NCBI GenBank assembly: GCA_937898195.1
Contig: CALEJD010000029.1
Span: 1 to 21,265 of the forward strand
From: an uncultured Clostridia bacterium
GTDB lineage: Bacteria > Bacillota > Clostridia > Oscillospirales > Acutalibacteraceae
Length of the DNA stretch: 21,265 bases
Direction: 5' to 3'
Below the pieces are notes generated by a model. That model made no database searches. It saw only the letters and a program-made list of their open reading frames with translations, and had not been told where the DNA came from. This document shows positions 1-8,514 of the stretch, piece after piece. Position numbers and translations under genes: made by a program. How positions within the stretch are numbered: the stretch's first letter is position 1; each line of letters begins with the position of its first letter.

Positions 1-487
1 GCCATAAGAATTCACGTGTGCGAAGGAAAGGTCTTGTAGTCTTTTCCCAACGAACAACTGAAACCCATTGATTATAGAGTTTTGGCAAGTCACGGTATGA
101 CTGGATTATATTTGCATAGTGTTCACAGAAAAGTGTTTCAGAAGTAGGTCGAACACAAAGACGCTCTTCAAGTTTTTCACTACCACCATGAGTTACCCAA
201 GCAACTTCAGGTGCAAATCCTTCAACGTGGTCCTTTTCTTTATTGAGAAGACTCTCGGGAATAAACATAGGCATACAAACATTTTCGTGCCCTGTTTCTT
301 TGAACATTCCGTCAAGAGTTTTCTGAATATTCTCCCAAATTGCATAGCCATAAGGTCGAATAACCATACAACCTTTTACACTTGTATATTCAACCAATTC
401 TGCTTTTTTAACAACGTCGGTATACCATTTGGCAAAATCCACGTCCATTGAAGTTATTTCTTCAACCATCTTTTTTTGTTCAGCCAT
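1..487 (-). CDS. proS: Prolyl-tRNA synthetase (type 3), N-terminal part, cut by window edge
   Basis: Class II aminoacyl-tRNA synthetase that charges tRNA-Pro with proline in the cytoplasm. 162 codons are visible and the frame stays open to position 1, so about two thirds of the protein lies outside the window. The N-terminus (MAEQKKMVEEI) and the blocks MVIRPYGYAIWENIQ, CMPMFIPESLL, LCVRPTSET and the motif-2 arginine loop RTREFLW at the very edge match the archaeal/eukaryote-like type 3 enzyme rather than the longer bacterial type with an editing insertion. The ATG at 487 is preceded by AAGGAAG on the minus strand. It lies downstream of acpP, beyond a modest terminator hairpin, so some transcription may read through from the acpP promoter. 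The assignment is secure from motif 1 and motif 2 residues. Only completeness is unknown. Confidence 0.95.
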   Translation of the reverse strand, partial: MAEQKKMVEEITSMDVDFAKWYTDVVKKAELVEYTSVKGCMVIRPYGYAIWENIQKTLDGMFKETGHENVCMPMFIPESLLNKEKDHVEGFAPEVAWVTHGGSEKLEERLCVRPTSETLFCEHYANIIQSYRDLPKLYNQWVSVVRWEKTTRPFLRTREFLW

Positions 488-516
488 TTTTCTTCTTCCT
501 TACATATACTTATTAT

Positions 517-549
517 AAAAGATACAGGGACAAAACTGATTGTCCCTGT
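517..549 (-). terminator. Hairpin between acpP and proS
   Basis: Perfect 10-bp inverted repeat (ACAGGGACAA at 524-533, TTGTCCCTGT at 540-549) with a 6-nt loop. On the minus strand it is followed by a broken T tract (ATCTTTTA). It sits just after the acpP stop, so it fits an intrinsic terminator or attenuator of the acpP transcript. The interrupted T run suggests incomplete termination. Confidence 0.65.
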
Positions 550-560
550 TAAAAATCAAA

Positions 561-782
561 TTAGTTTTCTTCAACGTATTTAACAATATCGGAAACAGTT
601 TTAATATTTTCAAGAGCCTCGTCAGAAAATTCCATATTGAATTCATCTTCAAATGTCATAACAAGGTCAGCTAAATCAATGCTGTCTGCACCAAGGTCTT
701 CAAGAAGAATTGAGTCCATTGTAACTTGGTCTTCTTCTAATTCGAGCTGGTCACAAATAATTTCGCGAATTTTTTCAAACAT
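561..782 (-). CDS. acpP: Acyl carrier protein
   Basis: Small acidic carrier protein (73 residues) that holds acyl groups on a 4'-phosphopantetheine arm. The attachment site is visible as LGADSID, with Ser34 as the modified residue. The usual family motif is DSL, here DSI. The protein is rich in Asp/Glu and has the normal four-helix length. There are two adjacent ATGs: 782 is chosen because GGAGGT (791-796 complement) lies 8 nt upstream, against 5 nt for the ATG at 785. An upstream in-frame ATG at 848 would precede the promoter elements and is rejected. It has its own promoter and is not next to any fab or pks gene, so it could be the general fatty-acid ACP or a dedicated carrier. Sequence alone does not decide. 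Confidence 0.93.
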   Translation of the reverse strand: MFEKIREIICDQLELEEDQVTMDSILLEDLGADSIDLADLVMTFEDEFNMEFSDEALENIKTVSDIVKYVEEN

Positions 783-816
783 CATATAACACCTCCAATT
801 ACTTTTTATACCAATA

Positions 817-845
817 ATAGTAAAATTTTTTATCGGTTTTGTCAA
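817..845 (-). promoter_or_regulatory. Sigma-A type promoter of acpP
   Basis: On the minus strand TTGACA (845-840) is followed after exactly 17 bp by TACTAT (822-817), a perfect -35 and a 5/6 -10. Transcription would start near 810 and give a roughly 25-nt leader containing the GGAGGT ribosome binding site of acpP. Confidence 0.8.
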
Positions 846-850
846 CACCT

Positions 851-2374
851 TTATTGTATTTTTATGAAATCTTTAAGCGACGTAAAGTCAATATCATTTA
901 CATCTTTTACAATTTCATAAAAAGTTTTACAAATTTCAACACAACCACCCACAGAATCACTCTCTGTATTAAATGGCATAACTGGGTCGTGAACAGAAAG
1001 ACGAAGCAAAAACCATCCGTTTATCTTCTGGTCTTTAAACGAAACTCTGACACCCTCATAGTTATCAGGTGCGAGAATCATATCACTATCATTTTCGGCA
1101 AGAGCTTTGATTTTTTCAATAAGTGCTTCACCGATTGGTTTAAAGTCTTCTGCTGTTATATTAAAGCGCAATTCTTTTTCTTCTGTTGGCTTTTTAAGGT
1201 CTTCAATGCAGTCGCCAATATATTTCATTTCTTTTCTTAAAATTGCTGCTTTGATTATGATTTTTGTAATGAGATATGCACCGTCATCAAGATAATAATT
1301 CTCTTTGAAGGCCGCGTGCCCTGATGTTTCGATAGCAAGGGGCACGTTTTCGCCCAATTCTGTTCTGCGAATTGCTTCGTCAATAACATTTTTATATCCA
1401 CGCTTGAAACGGATATGCTTGCCACCTAAATTATCTTCAATAAACTCACGAAGTCCGTCACTTGTGACAGAATCAGTAACAACTGTACCACCCTTATTAT
1501 TCTCAAGTGCAATAACAGATGCAAGTGCCACGATTGAATTTCTGTTGATTTCATTACCGTGAGAGTCAACACAGGACGCTCTGTCAACATCGGTATCAAA
1601 AATCACACCTAAATCACATTGATTTTCAACAGTTGCTTTTCTGATAAATTCCATAGCAACCTTGTTTTCAGGGTTTGGAATATGATTTGGGAACATTCCG
1701 TCAGGCTCTAAAAACTGACTTGCGCTGACATCTGCGCCAAGTGGAGCCAAAACCTTTGTTGCATAGAATCCACCAACACCGTTACCTGCATCAACTGCGA
1801 TTTTAAATTCCTTTAAAGGATATTCATAGTCTTTTGCGCCGACTTCTTCTTTTATCATTTCGCGAAGCAATGCAGAATATTCCGAAATATAGTCAATCTC
1901 TGTAATGCTACCCTTTTTATTTAATTCTCTTGGTTTTTCTTCTTCGGCGTTTTTGAGAATATTTTTAAGCTCATCGCCTGAAAGACCGCCATCACGAGTG
2001 AAGAATTTAAGTCCATTTCGGTCAAAAGGGTGATGACTTGCAGTAATCTGAATTGCGCCGTCGCATTTTCTTGTGACAGTTGTCATAAACATTGCAGGTG
2101 TTGAACAATATGAACAATTAAGCACATTAACACCCATTTTAACAAGAATATCAATAACTGCCGTTCTTATTCTGTCGGCAGATATTCTTGAATCGTGACC
2201 CACTGAAACCAAAAGCTCGTCTGCTTTTTTGCCCTTCTTTTCACAGAGAAAATCAATAAATGATGCGCTGATTTCTCTGACAACTTCATCAGTCAACTGA
2301 ATTTCGGGATATTTTTCTGTTGCAACAGCAACACCACGAACATCAGTTCCACTTTTTAAATGCATAAGTTTCAT
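851..2374 (-). CDS. Phosphoglucomutase/phosphomannomutase family protein
   Basis: Alpha-D-phosphohexomutase that interconverts hexose 1- and 6-phosphates through a phosphoserine intermediate. In order: SGTDVRG near the N-terminus, the catalytic loop TASHHP with phospho-acceptor Ser113, the metal loop DTDVDR (about 260-265), the sugar-binding loop ETSGH (about 349-353), and a C-terminal domain with NTESDSVGG for phosphate contact. The 507 residues are within the family range, slightly long. The ATG at 2374 overlaps the TGA of the preceding lyase gene (ATGA), with AAGGGGG upstream, indicating translational coupling. It is the last gene of the leftward operon that also carries galactokinase, so glucose- or galactose-1-phosphate metabolism is a plausible role. 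PGM and PMM specificity cannot be separated from motifs alone, and GlmM is less likely given the length. Confidence 0.9.
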   Translation of the reverse strand: MKLMHLKSGTDVRGVAVATEKYPEIQLTDEVVREISASFIDFLCEKKGKKADELLVSVGHDSRISADRIRTAVIDILVKMGVNVLNCSYCSTPAMFMTTVTRKCDGAIQITASHHPFDRNGLKFFTRDGGLSGDELKNILKNAEEEKPRELNKKGSITEIDYISEYSALLREMIKEEVGAKDYEYPLKEFKIAVDAGNGVGGFYATKVLAPLGADVSASQFLEPDGMFPNHIPNPENKVAMEFIRKATVENQCDLGVIFDTDVDRASCVDSHGNEINRNSIVALASVIALENNKGGTVVTDSVTSDGLREFIEDNLGGKHIRFKRGYKNVIDEAIRRTELGENVPLAIETSGHAAFKENYYLDDGAYLITKIIIKAAILRKEMKYIGDCIEDLKKPTEEKELRFNITAEDFKPIGEALIEKIKALAENDSDMILAPDNYEGVRVSFKDQKINGWFLLRLSVHDPVMPFNTESDSVGGCVEICKTFYEIVKDVNDIDFTSLKDFIKIQ

Positions 2375-3642
2375 TTAATCAACCCCCTTTTAAGCATTTC
2401 TTCTGCTGCGAGCATTACACCCAATTTACCACTGTGGAAATTGAGTCCACCTTGCATCCAGACTGCGAATGGCTCACGAAGAGGAGCATCTGCAGAAAGT
2501 TCAATTGATGAGCCCGATGTAAACGCGCCTGCAGACATAATAACCTGACTGTCATAGCCCGGCATATTCCAAGGCTCAGGTGTTACATATGAGTCAACCG
2601 GAGCACCCTTTTGAAGTCCCTGACAGAACGCAATCAAATTAGCACTATTTTCAAGACAGATTGCCTGAATTATATCGTGACGAGTCTCGTTCACTTCAGG
2701 AGTTACCTTAAACCCTAATTCTGTGAAGAGTGATGCTGCAAAAATAGCAGTTTTAAGTGCTTCACCAACAACATGTGGAGAATTGAAAAGTCCCATAAAA
2801 ATGTTTCTGTTCTGACCAAGTGTTGCGCCCAATTCTGTGCCGAGACCAGGAGTTGTGAGTCTGTATCCACAAAGCTCAACCAAATCCTTGCGACCTGCGA
2901 TGTATCCACCACTAGGGGCTATTCCACCACCTGCGTTTTTAATGAGTGAGCCTGCGATTAAATCTGCGCCAACCTCAGTTGGTTCAAGTTTTTCTGTGAA
3001 TTCACCATAGCAGTTATCAACCATAACAATTGCTCGTTTGTTAACTCTATGTACGATTTCGCAAACATTTTCAATTTCTGCTATTGAAATTGTGTGACGA
3101 AGTGAATATCCACGAGAGCGTTGAATATAAACCATTCTGACTGCTTTGTCCTTTGCACACTCTTCGATGGCATCATAATCAATTTCGTCATTTTCAGTTA
3201 AATCTACCTGTTGATAATGCACACCAAAGTCTGCAAGGGTGCCGTCACCCATATTTTTACCACCCAAGCCAATTGTTGAGTGAAGAGTGTCATATGGTGT
3301 GCCTGTTACACAAAGCATTACATCATTTGGACGAAGAATACCGTAAAGGCAAACTGCAAGAGTATGTGTGCCACTTGCCAATGCACCTGCACGGATTATC
3401 GCACTTTCTGTGCCAAAAATATCGGCAACGAGATTATCCAGCTTTTCTCGTCCTTTATCAGAATAGCCGTATCCTGTTGTTGTGTTGAAATCTGTTTCGT
3501 CAACACGGTTTCGAATAAAAGCGGACAACACCTTTTGCTGATTATATTCTGTTAATTGGTCGATTCCTTCAAAAACAGGCTTAGATTTTTGGAGTGCAAT
3601 CTTTGATAATTCATTAATTCTGTCACTGATTTCAAAAAACAT
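2371..3642 (-). CDS. Methionine gamma-lyase family (aluminum resistance protein/YnbB-like) PLP enzyme
   Basis: Fold-type I PLP-dependent protein of the Cys/Met metabolism superfamily, in the branch annotated as methionine gamma-lyase family or aluminum resistance protein (YnbB in Bacillus). Seen directly: TTTGYGYSDKGR (about 54-65), the RAGALASGTH cofactor-phosphate region (about 84-93), VDNCYGEF with the PLP-nitrogen Asp near 209, and GSLIKNAGGG with the Schiff-base Lys near 235. The 423 residues are full length. The ATG at 3642 has AAGGAAA upstream. The stop overlaps the mutase start by 4 nt. The substrate for this branch is not firmly known; elimination of a sulfur amino acid is a family inference. 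The operon neighbours are two aminopeptidases, consistent with amino-acid breakdown. Confidence 0.88.
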   Translation of the reverse strand: MFFEISDRINELSKIALQKSKPVFEGIDQLTEYNQQKVLSAFIRNRVDETDFNTTTGYGYSDKGREKLDNLVADIFGTESAIIRAGALASGTHTLAVCLYGILRPNDVMLCVTGTPYDTLHSTIGLGGKNMGDGTLADFGVHYQQVDLTENDEIDYDAIEECAKDKAVRMVYIQRSRGYSLRHTISIAEIENVCEIVHRVNKRAIVMVDNCYGEFTEKLEPTEVGADLIAGSLIKNAGGGIAPSGGYIAGRKDLVELCGYRLTTPGLGTELGATLGQNRNIFMGLFNSPHVVGEALKTAIFAASLFTELGFKVTPEVNETRHDIIQAICLENSANLIAFCQGLQKGAPVDSYVTPEPWNMPGYDSQVIMSAGAFTSGSSIELSADAPLREPFAVWMQGGLNFHSGKLGVMLAAEEMLKRGLIK

Positions 3643-3655
3643 TTTAATTTTCCTT

Positions 3656-4348
3656 TTATATTTTGTATTCGTATATCTCTTTCACGACTTCAAAGCCGAG
3701 TTTTTCATAGAATTTCACATTATAATCACGAGAGATTAAATAGACATCTTTTCGCGGAGAAATGTTTAGCAACTTTTTAACTATTTCTCTTCCGTAACCT
3801 TGACCTCGATATTTTTCTTTTGTGAAAACATCTGTAATCAAGGCTAAATCTTTATTAAATGATATAAATCCACCGCTTATTGTCTGCAAGGGTTTTTCGA
3901 TTACTGCACCTTCACAACAGCCATTAAGGTTTAAATACTGTTTGAGCATTGTCTGGTCGGGTGTAAGTTTATCATTTAACTTTTCTATTTTATTATAAAG
4001 GGTATATTTTATACCCTTTTCACCTTTTATTTTGTCTAGGGAAATATACATTAGATATTTTTTATCTATTTGGGTGTGTGGCAATTTGTCAGTTGAAAAA
4101 ATTGAGCCGTTAAGTACAAATTCAAGCTCTTCAAAATCTGCATTTTCACTTGCGAAAGCAACACATCTGTCGTTATCACCTGAAACAATTGCAGTAATTT
4201 TATTTTCGTCATTAAATTGTGCCCATAAAACGCCGTCTTTTAATTCGCAATCCATAAAAAATCCCGTTTGCGAAAGAAAGAGTGCGGTATTGTCTTTCCC
4301 CAAATAGTCAAAAACTAACTTATCTACTCGATTTATTGATTTAACCAT
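3656..4348 (-). CDS. GNAT family N-acetyltransferase
   Basis: Acetyl-CoA-dependent acyltransferase of unknown substrate. The C-terminal third carries the GNAT fold: ITDVFTKEKY leading into the acetyl-CoA pyrophosphate loop RGQGYG (about 181-186), then a helix and the terminal FYEKLGFEVV strand typical of motif B. The N-terminal 150 residues lack a recognisable motif and may form a second, degenerate GNAT-like half. The start overlaps the stop of the upstream M42 gene by 8 nt and the stop lies 13 bp before the lyase gene, so it is embedded in the operon. A terminator-like hairpin (3997-4019) lies inside the reading frame. Family assignment is good; substrate is unknown. Confidence 0.85.
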   Translation of the reverse strand: MVKSINRVDKLVFDYLGKDNTALFLSQTGFFMDCELKDGVLWAQFNDENKITAIVSGDNDRCVAFASENADFEELEFVLNGSIFSTDKLPHTQIDKKYLMYISLDKIKGEKGIKYTLYNKIEKLNDKLTPDQTMLKQYLNLNGCCEGAVIEKPLQTISGGFISFNKDLALITDVFTKEKYRGQGYGREIVKKLLNISPRKDVYLISRDYNVKFYEKLGFEVVKEIYEYKI

Positions 4349-5357
4349 TTGCCAAATCCTTTAAAAGTTCTTTTGTGAGCTTTTCAACGCTTTCAATATC
4401 CTTTAAATTGCATACAGATGAGCCTGAATGAATATATCTGCAAGGCAAAGACACCGCAACTGTCTTTATGCCACCTGCTGACTTATGAATTGCCCCTGCA
4501 TCGTTTCCACCTGCAACCACTGTCTTTGTCTGACAAGGAATATTATTCTTTTCTGCGATTTCAAATGCTCGTTTATATAATTCTCTGTCATAGAGTGTTG
4601 CTCTGTCCATAAATGATACTACTGCGCCGCCACCTGTTTTGCAGACTTTTTTATGGTCGGGTGTATCAGGAATATCCGAAGCTGTTGTTGTTTCAATTAC
4701 AATAGCATAATCAGGGTTAACTGTGTATGCACTCACTGTTGCTCCACGAGTTCCAATTTCTTCTTGAACTGTGAAAACACAAGTATAGTCAATTTTTGAC
4801 TTCTCTTGTAAAAGTTCTAACATAACAGCACAACCAACCCGGTCATCAAGGGCTTTTGATTTGAGCATTTTGTTGCCAAACTCAATAAAATCAGACGTGA
4901 AATATCCAAAATCACCAAGAGAAATGTGCTTTTCTGCTTCTTCCTTTTTTTCAAAGCCAAAATCAACTGAAATATCAGTAATACTTGGTATTTTTTTGCT
5001 CTCGTCAGCACTGCATTGATGGATTGCTTTGCCACCAGCAACACCAGTTAATCCGTTTATAGTTAATTTTTTACCAAAGAGTGCAGAATCATCAATCCCA
5101 CCCACACTTGATACATAAACATATCCGTCATCGCTGATATAAGTGACAATAAAACCAACTTCATCCATATGAGCAAAAAGCGCAACTTTGTTTTTGGGTA
5201 TGTTTTCACCTTTTTTATCAACAATAAGATTGCCGAGAGCATCAACTGAATATGTGCAATCTTGGGGAAGCTTTGAGATTATAAACTCTCTCACACTTTT
5301 TTCATCACCAGATGTGCCATTGAGCATACAGAGTTCATTTAACAAATTCGTATTCAT
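4341..5357 (-). CDS. M42 family metallopeptidase, second of a tandem pair
   Basis: Dinuclear-metal aminopeptidase of the M42 family (glutamyl aminopeptidase/FrvX/deblocking type), normally a large cytosolic complex trimming peptides. Metal and catalytic residues are visible: AHMDEVGF (His63, Asp65), ALDDRVG (Asp171/172), QEEIGTRGA (Glu199 general base, Glu200), IET (Glu222) and YIHSG (His310). Length 338 is typical. The frame could begin at GTG 5366, which overlaps the TGA of the upstream gene, but ATG 5357 lies about 10 nt after GAAAGGG and is preferred. The neighbouring upstream gene is a diverged paralogue. All expected active-site residues are present, so it is likely active. Confidence 0.92.
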   Translation of the reverse strand: MNTNLLNELCMLNGTSGDEKSVREFIISKLPQDCTYSVDALGNLIVDKKGENIPKNKVALFAHMDEVGFIVTYISDDGYVYVSSVGGIDDSALFGKKLTINGLTGVAGGKAIHQCSADESKKIPSITDISVDFGFEKKEEAEKHISLGDFGYFTSDFIEFGNKMLKSKALDDRVGCAVMLELLQEKSKIDYTCVFTVQEEIGTRGATVSAYTVNPDYAIVIETTTASDIPDTPDHKKVCKTGGGAVVSFMDRATLYDRELYKRAFEIAEKNNIPCQTKTVVAGGNDAGAIHKSAGGIKTVAVSLPCRYIHSGSSVCNLKDIESVEKLTKELLKDLANG

Positions 5358-5362
5358 AATGC

Positions 5363-6355
5363 TCACACCCTTTCAAGAAATCGTGCAATAAGCTTTGCAC
5401 TATTTTCGATATCACGAATATCCACTGTCTCAACAGGAGTGTGCATATATTTCTGTGGCAATGAAACCAAAGTTGATGGAATTCCACCTTTTGAGATTGT
5501 GATATGGTCGGCATTTGTGCCTGTTTTGCCATTCATAATTTCTTTTTGATATGGAATTTTATCTTCTTCTGCTATTTTTACAAGAAGCTCTGAGTATTCA
5601 CGGCTTAAAATCGGTGAATAACCTATCATTGGTCCACCATTCATTTTGCCACATTCTTTTACATTGCTATCGGGTGTATGAGCAAAACTCACATCAACTG
5701 ACAAAGACAAATCCGCATCACTATTAAAAGATGCACAAGTAGCGCCCGTGCCACCTGTTTCTTCTTGAGCAGAGCAAACAAGAGTGATTTTATTCTCTGT
5801 ATTTGTATATTCAAGGGCTTTAAGAAGTACTGCAATTCCACCGCGGTCATCAATATAAGGTGAAGAAACCACGTTTTCAGAAAGAACTGAAAATGAATTT
5901 CTAAAACTTGCTCTGTCACCGATTGAAACTATTTTTTCCGCTTGTGCCTTGCTCATACCGATATCAACAACACAAGTTCCGTCTTTTGAAACACGGCTCT
6001 CACCGTCAGAGAGATGTGGTGGCACTGTGCACACAACACCATAGATATCTTCTGTACCATGAATTGTCAACTCTGTGCCCTCAACTGTGCGCATATCAAC
6101 ACCACCGACTTTTGTTACACGAAGAAAACCATCGTCGGTAATCCCCGTTACAACAAAACCGATTGTATCAAGATGAGCATCTAATAAAATATGCTTGCCC
6201 TTGCCGTCTTTTTCGATAATTATGTTACCAACCTTATCGCAAGAAACCTTGCCATACGGTGAAAAAAGCCCCTTGAATGTTTCAAAGGAGCATTTCTCAT
6301 CCCCCGCAACACCTGCGAGGGATGTTAATTTTTCTAAAAGTTCAATAGTTGTCAT
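5363..6355 (-). CDS. M42 family metallopeptidase, first of a tandem pair
   Basis: Second member of the M42 aminopeptidase family, 330 residues. Visible residues: LDAHLDTIGF (His61, Asp63), YIDDRGG (Asp169/170), AQEETGGTGA (Glu198, Glu199), an SVDVSF segment with Asp221 at the metal position where the downstream paralogue has Glu222, and YMHTPVE (His305). The two proteins align in order but are clearly diverged, suggesting an old duplication and different peptide preference rather than redundancy. ATG 6355 has AAGGTTG about 8 nt upstream and lies 18 bp after the galactokinase stop. It shares the operon with galactokinase and the other protease; the pairing probably serves peptide salvage. Some M42-like proteins act as glycosidases or endoglucanase-like enzymes, but peptidase is most likely. 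Confidence 0.92.
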   Translation of the reverse strand: MTTIELLEKLTSLAGVAGDEKCSFETFKGLFSPYGKVSCDKVGNIIIEKDGKGKHILLDAHLDTIGFVVTGITDDGFLRVTKVGGVDMRTVEGTELTIHGTEDIYGVVCTVPPHLSDGESRVSKDGTCVVDIGMSKAQAEKIVSIGDRASFRNSFSVLSENVVSSPYIDDRGGIAVLLKALEYTNTENKITLVCSAQEETGGTGATCASFNSDADLSLSVDVSFAHTPDSNVKECGKMNGGPMIGYSPILSREYSELLVKIAEEDKIPYQKEIMNGKTGTNADHITISKGGIPSTLVSLPQKYMHTPVETVDIRDIENSAKLIARFLERV

Positions 6356-6373
6356 TTAAATCAACCTTATATT

Positions 6374-7654
6374 TTATATTTCTATGCCGCCTACTGGTCT
6401 AATAATAAGTACATAGCAAGAACCTTCACCGAAAATACTCTCCATTGCATTTTTGTAATCTGCAAGGATTTCGTTTGGAACGAATGCCTGAATTGTACCT
6501 GCAAATCCACCACCGTGAACACGCCAAGCGCCCTTGCCCTTGAGAATGCTTTCACTTACTGCCAATGCAAGTGAAACCGGTTGTTCCTGAGGCTTTTTAA
6601 CAGAAAATACATTCTGATTATACTTGTATGATGAGTCGCCACTTTCAAGTATGTATGATTTAAATTCTTCAAAGTCACCCTTTTTAAGAGCGTCAACTTC
6701 TTTTAATACTCTTGCATTATCTGCAAAGAAGTGTATTGCACGGATAACTGCTCTGTCCCCAACCTTTGCGCGAATTGTTGGGATATTCTTCTTGAATTCT
6801 TCTTCTGGGACTTCACGAAGAACTTTCTTACCAAAGCAACCTGCAACTGCTTCCATTTCGCTACGGATTGCTGCATAGTCATCTGTCAAGTCTGAATGGC
6901 TACCTTTTGTGTCAACGATGCAAAGTGAATGACCTGAAGCTGCAAAATCAAATTTAACTTCATTTACGATTGGCTCTGCTGGGTTGTTGAAATCAATTGT
7001 AACAAATCCACCAACTGAGCAAGCCATCTGGTCCATAAGTCCGCAAGGCTTATCAAAATAAACATTCTCTGCATATTGTGCAATCTTTGCGATTGTGCTT
7101 GCATCAACTTGTCCGTCATTATAAAGGTAGTTAAGCATTGTACCGACAAGCACTTCGTAAGCCGCTGATGATGAAAGACCTGAACCTGAAAGCACACTTG
7201 ACATTGTTACTGCGTCAAAGCCACCAATTTTGTAACCATATTTAAGGAATCCCGCACACATACCACGAACAAGTGCTGGTGAATGTCCTTTTTCATCTTC
7301 TTTAATTTCAAGGTCTGTGATGTCACAAACATCCATATCATATCCACGGGATTTTACACGAACGATGTTTTCATCATTTTTTGAAGCAACTGCAATAGCG
7401 TCAAGGTTGATACCTGCTGCTAAAACTCTGCCGTGGTTGTGGTCTGTGTGGTTACCACCAACTTCTGTACGACCAGGTGCTGAGAAAAGACGAGCGTCTC
7501 TGTCTTCACTAAAAATTTCTGCAAAATCATTTGCAAGAGACACATATCTTTCGTGCTGAGCCTTAACTGCTTCATCTGTAACATAAACGCGCTTGAATCT
7601 CTCATCATAAGCGCCATTCAAAATATCATTTTTCAAAACATTAATTGTTGCCAT
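6374..7654 (-). CDS. galK: Galactokinase
   Basis: GHMP-family kinase that phosphorylates galactose to galactose-1-phosphate, the first committed Leloir step. Seen: the galactokinase signature as GRTEVGGNHTDHNHG (about 61-75), replacing the usual GRVNLIGEHTDY form; the ATP loop VLSGSGLSSSAAY (about 154-166); and the C-terminal GGGFAGTIQAF motif. 426 residues is longer than the roughly 390 of E. coli GalK because of an N-terminal extension of about 30-40 residues, a form common in Clostridia. ATG 7654 follows AAGGAGAAA. Its start lies inside the last 14 bp of the membrane-protein gene. No galT or galE is present in the window; the downstream phosphohexomutase could take the pathway onward. The divergent signature leaves some room for a related sugar kinase. 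Confidence 0.9.
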   Translation of the reverse strand: MATINVLKNDILNGAYDERFKRVYVTDEAVKAQHERYVSLANDFAEIFSEDRDARLFSAPGRTEVGGNHTDHNHGRVLAAGINLDAIAVASKNDENIVRVKSRGYDMDVCDITDLEIKEDEKGHSPALVRGMCAGFLKYGYKIGGFDAVTMSSVLSGSGLSSSAAYEVLVGTMLNYLYNDGQVDASTIAKIAQYAENVYFDKPCGLMDQMACSVGGFVTIDFNNPAEPIVNEVKFDFAASGHSLCIVDTKGSHSDLTDDYAAIRSEMEAVAGCFGKKVLREVPEEEFKKNIPTIRAKVGDRAVIRAIHFFADNARVLKEVDALKKGDFEEFKSYILESGDSSYKYNQNVFSVKKPQEQPVSLALAVSESILKGKGAWRVHGGGFAGTIQAFVPNEILADYKNAMESIFGEGSCYVLIIRPVGGIEI

Positions 7655-8372
7655 CTTTATTTTCTCCTTTTCGTTTTTCCAACGCTATATTTGTAATTAA
7701 AACAGCCGTGCCTGAAATAACTAAAAGAATTATTACAGGAGCCATAAAATGCCATGTGAAGGGTTGCGCAATGTTACCACCCATTACAGAATATGTCCAT
7801 AACTTAATGAAATAACCTGCAATTGATGCAACCATAAACTTACCGAACGGAAACTTAATTCCCCCATAAAACTGACTCGCCATATTAATTGGGATTGATG
7901 GAATAAGTCTTATCAAAAACAGTACTCCCAATTTTGTCTTGCCTGCATGGTTAAGCATTTCTCGAACATTTTCATATTTTTTTAATTTATGTACGGCAAC
8001 GCCCTCATCAAGTCGTCTGCCATACCAATAGACTATTGAAAGTGTTATTGAAAAGCCCACAATATTAAGTGGCAATGCAAGTTCCGGTTCAAACATAACA
8101 CCCGTCATAATCATAATAAAAGGGAACGGAATTGGAACAACTGCTTTAAGTGCATAAACCACAAGTATTGCAAGAGCGATAAGCCATCTGTTTTCAAGAG
8201 ATTGAATAAAATCTTGTAATTTGCCCAATGCCCACAAGAACTCTGCCCAACCACCTTCGGCTACTTTTGTGCTCATAATCATTGTGATAACTGCAAGCAA
8301 AATTGCCACAGCAAAAAGTCCTATAGCGCTAAGATTCATAGCGCCTTTTCTGTCAAGGTTTCTTTTTTCCAT
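7641..8372 (-). CDS. VTT/DedA-type (TVP38/TMEM64) membrane protein
   Basis: Integral membrane protein of the VTT (SNARE-associated/DedA, TVP38) superfamily; members are linked to lipid scrambling or undecaprenyl-phosphate and membrane homeostasis. Hydrophobic segments occur at about 12-33, 60-90, 95-113, 148-195 and 212-233 of 243 residues. The conserved core is visible: PIPFPFI re-entrant helix, YWYGRRL, then LIRLIPSIPINMAS and YFIKLW. The C-terminus is charged and cytoplasmic-looking. ATG 8372 is chosen over ATG 8378 because GAAAGGGG ends directly before 8378 and gives the proper 6-nt spacing only to 8372. It is the first gene of the leftward operon and overlaps galK by 14 bp. The exact transported or scrambled lipid cannot be told. 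Confidence 0.87.
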   Translation of the reverse strand: MEKRNLDRKGAMNLSAIGLFAVAILLAVITMIMSTKVAEGGWAEFLWALGKLQDFIQSLENRWLIALAILVVYALKAVVPIPFPFIMIMTGVMFEPELALPLNIVGFSITLSIVYWYGRRLDEGVAVHKLKKYENVREMLNHAGKTKLGVLFLIRLIPSIPINMASQFYGGIKFPFGKFMVASIAGYFIKLWTYSVMGGNIAQPFTWHFMAPVIILLVISGTAVLITNIALEKRKGENKDGNN

Positions 8373-8421
8373 CTGCATCCCCTTTCTCTATTAGTTTGTA
8401 AACATACATATACATCTTAAT

Positions 8422-8448
8422 TTTATAATATTTATTGAAAAAGGTCAA
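8422..8448 (-). promoter_or_regulatory. Possible promoter of the leftward VTT-galK-M42 operon
   Basis: On the minus strand TTGACC (8448-8443) and TATAAA (8427-8422) are separated by 15 bp, short of the ideal 17. It is the best candidate in the AT-rich gap and overlaps the divergent promoter, so the two may compete for polymerase. Confidence 0.35.
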
Positions 8449-8463
8449 TATTTTTGTTATTAT
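8435..8463 (+). promoter_or_regulatory. Promoter of the D-2-hydroxyacid dehydrogenase gene
   Basis: TTGAAA (8435-8440), a 17-bp spacer and TATTAT (8458-8463), each 5/6 to consensus. Additional TATAAT words at 8461 and 8481 lack a well-spaced -35. The predicted leader is about 45 nt and contains AAAGG before the TTG start. Confidence 0.55.
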
Positions 8464-8514
8464 AATATTAAATATAACACTATAATATATACACATTTAA
8501 AGGTAGTGATTACT

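Noticed and set aside
119..451. 110-codon plus-strand frame at the left end
   Set aside because: Antisense shadow of proS, low-complexity Phe/Cys-rich translation and no ribosome binding site.
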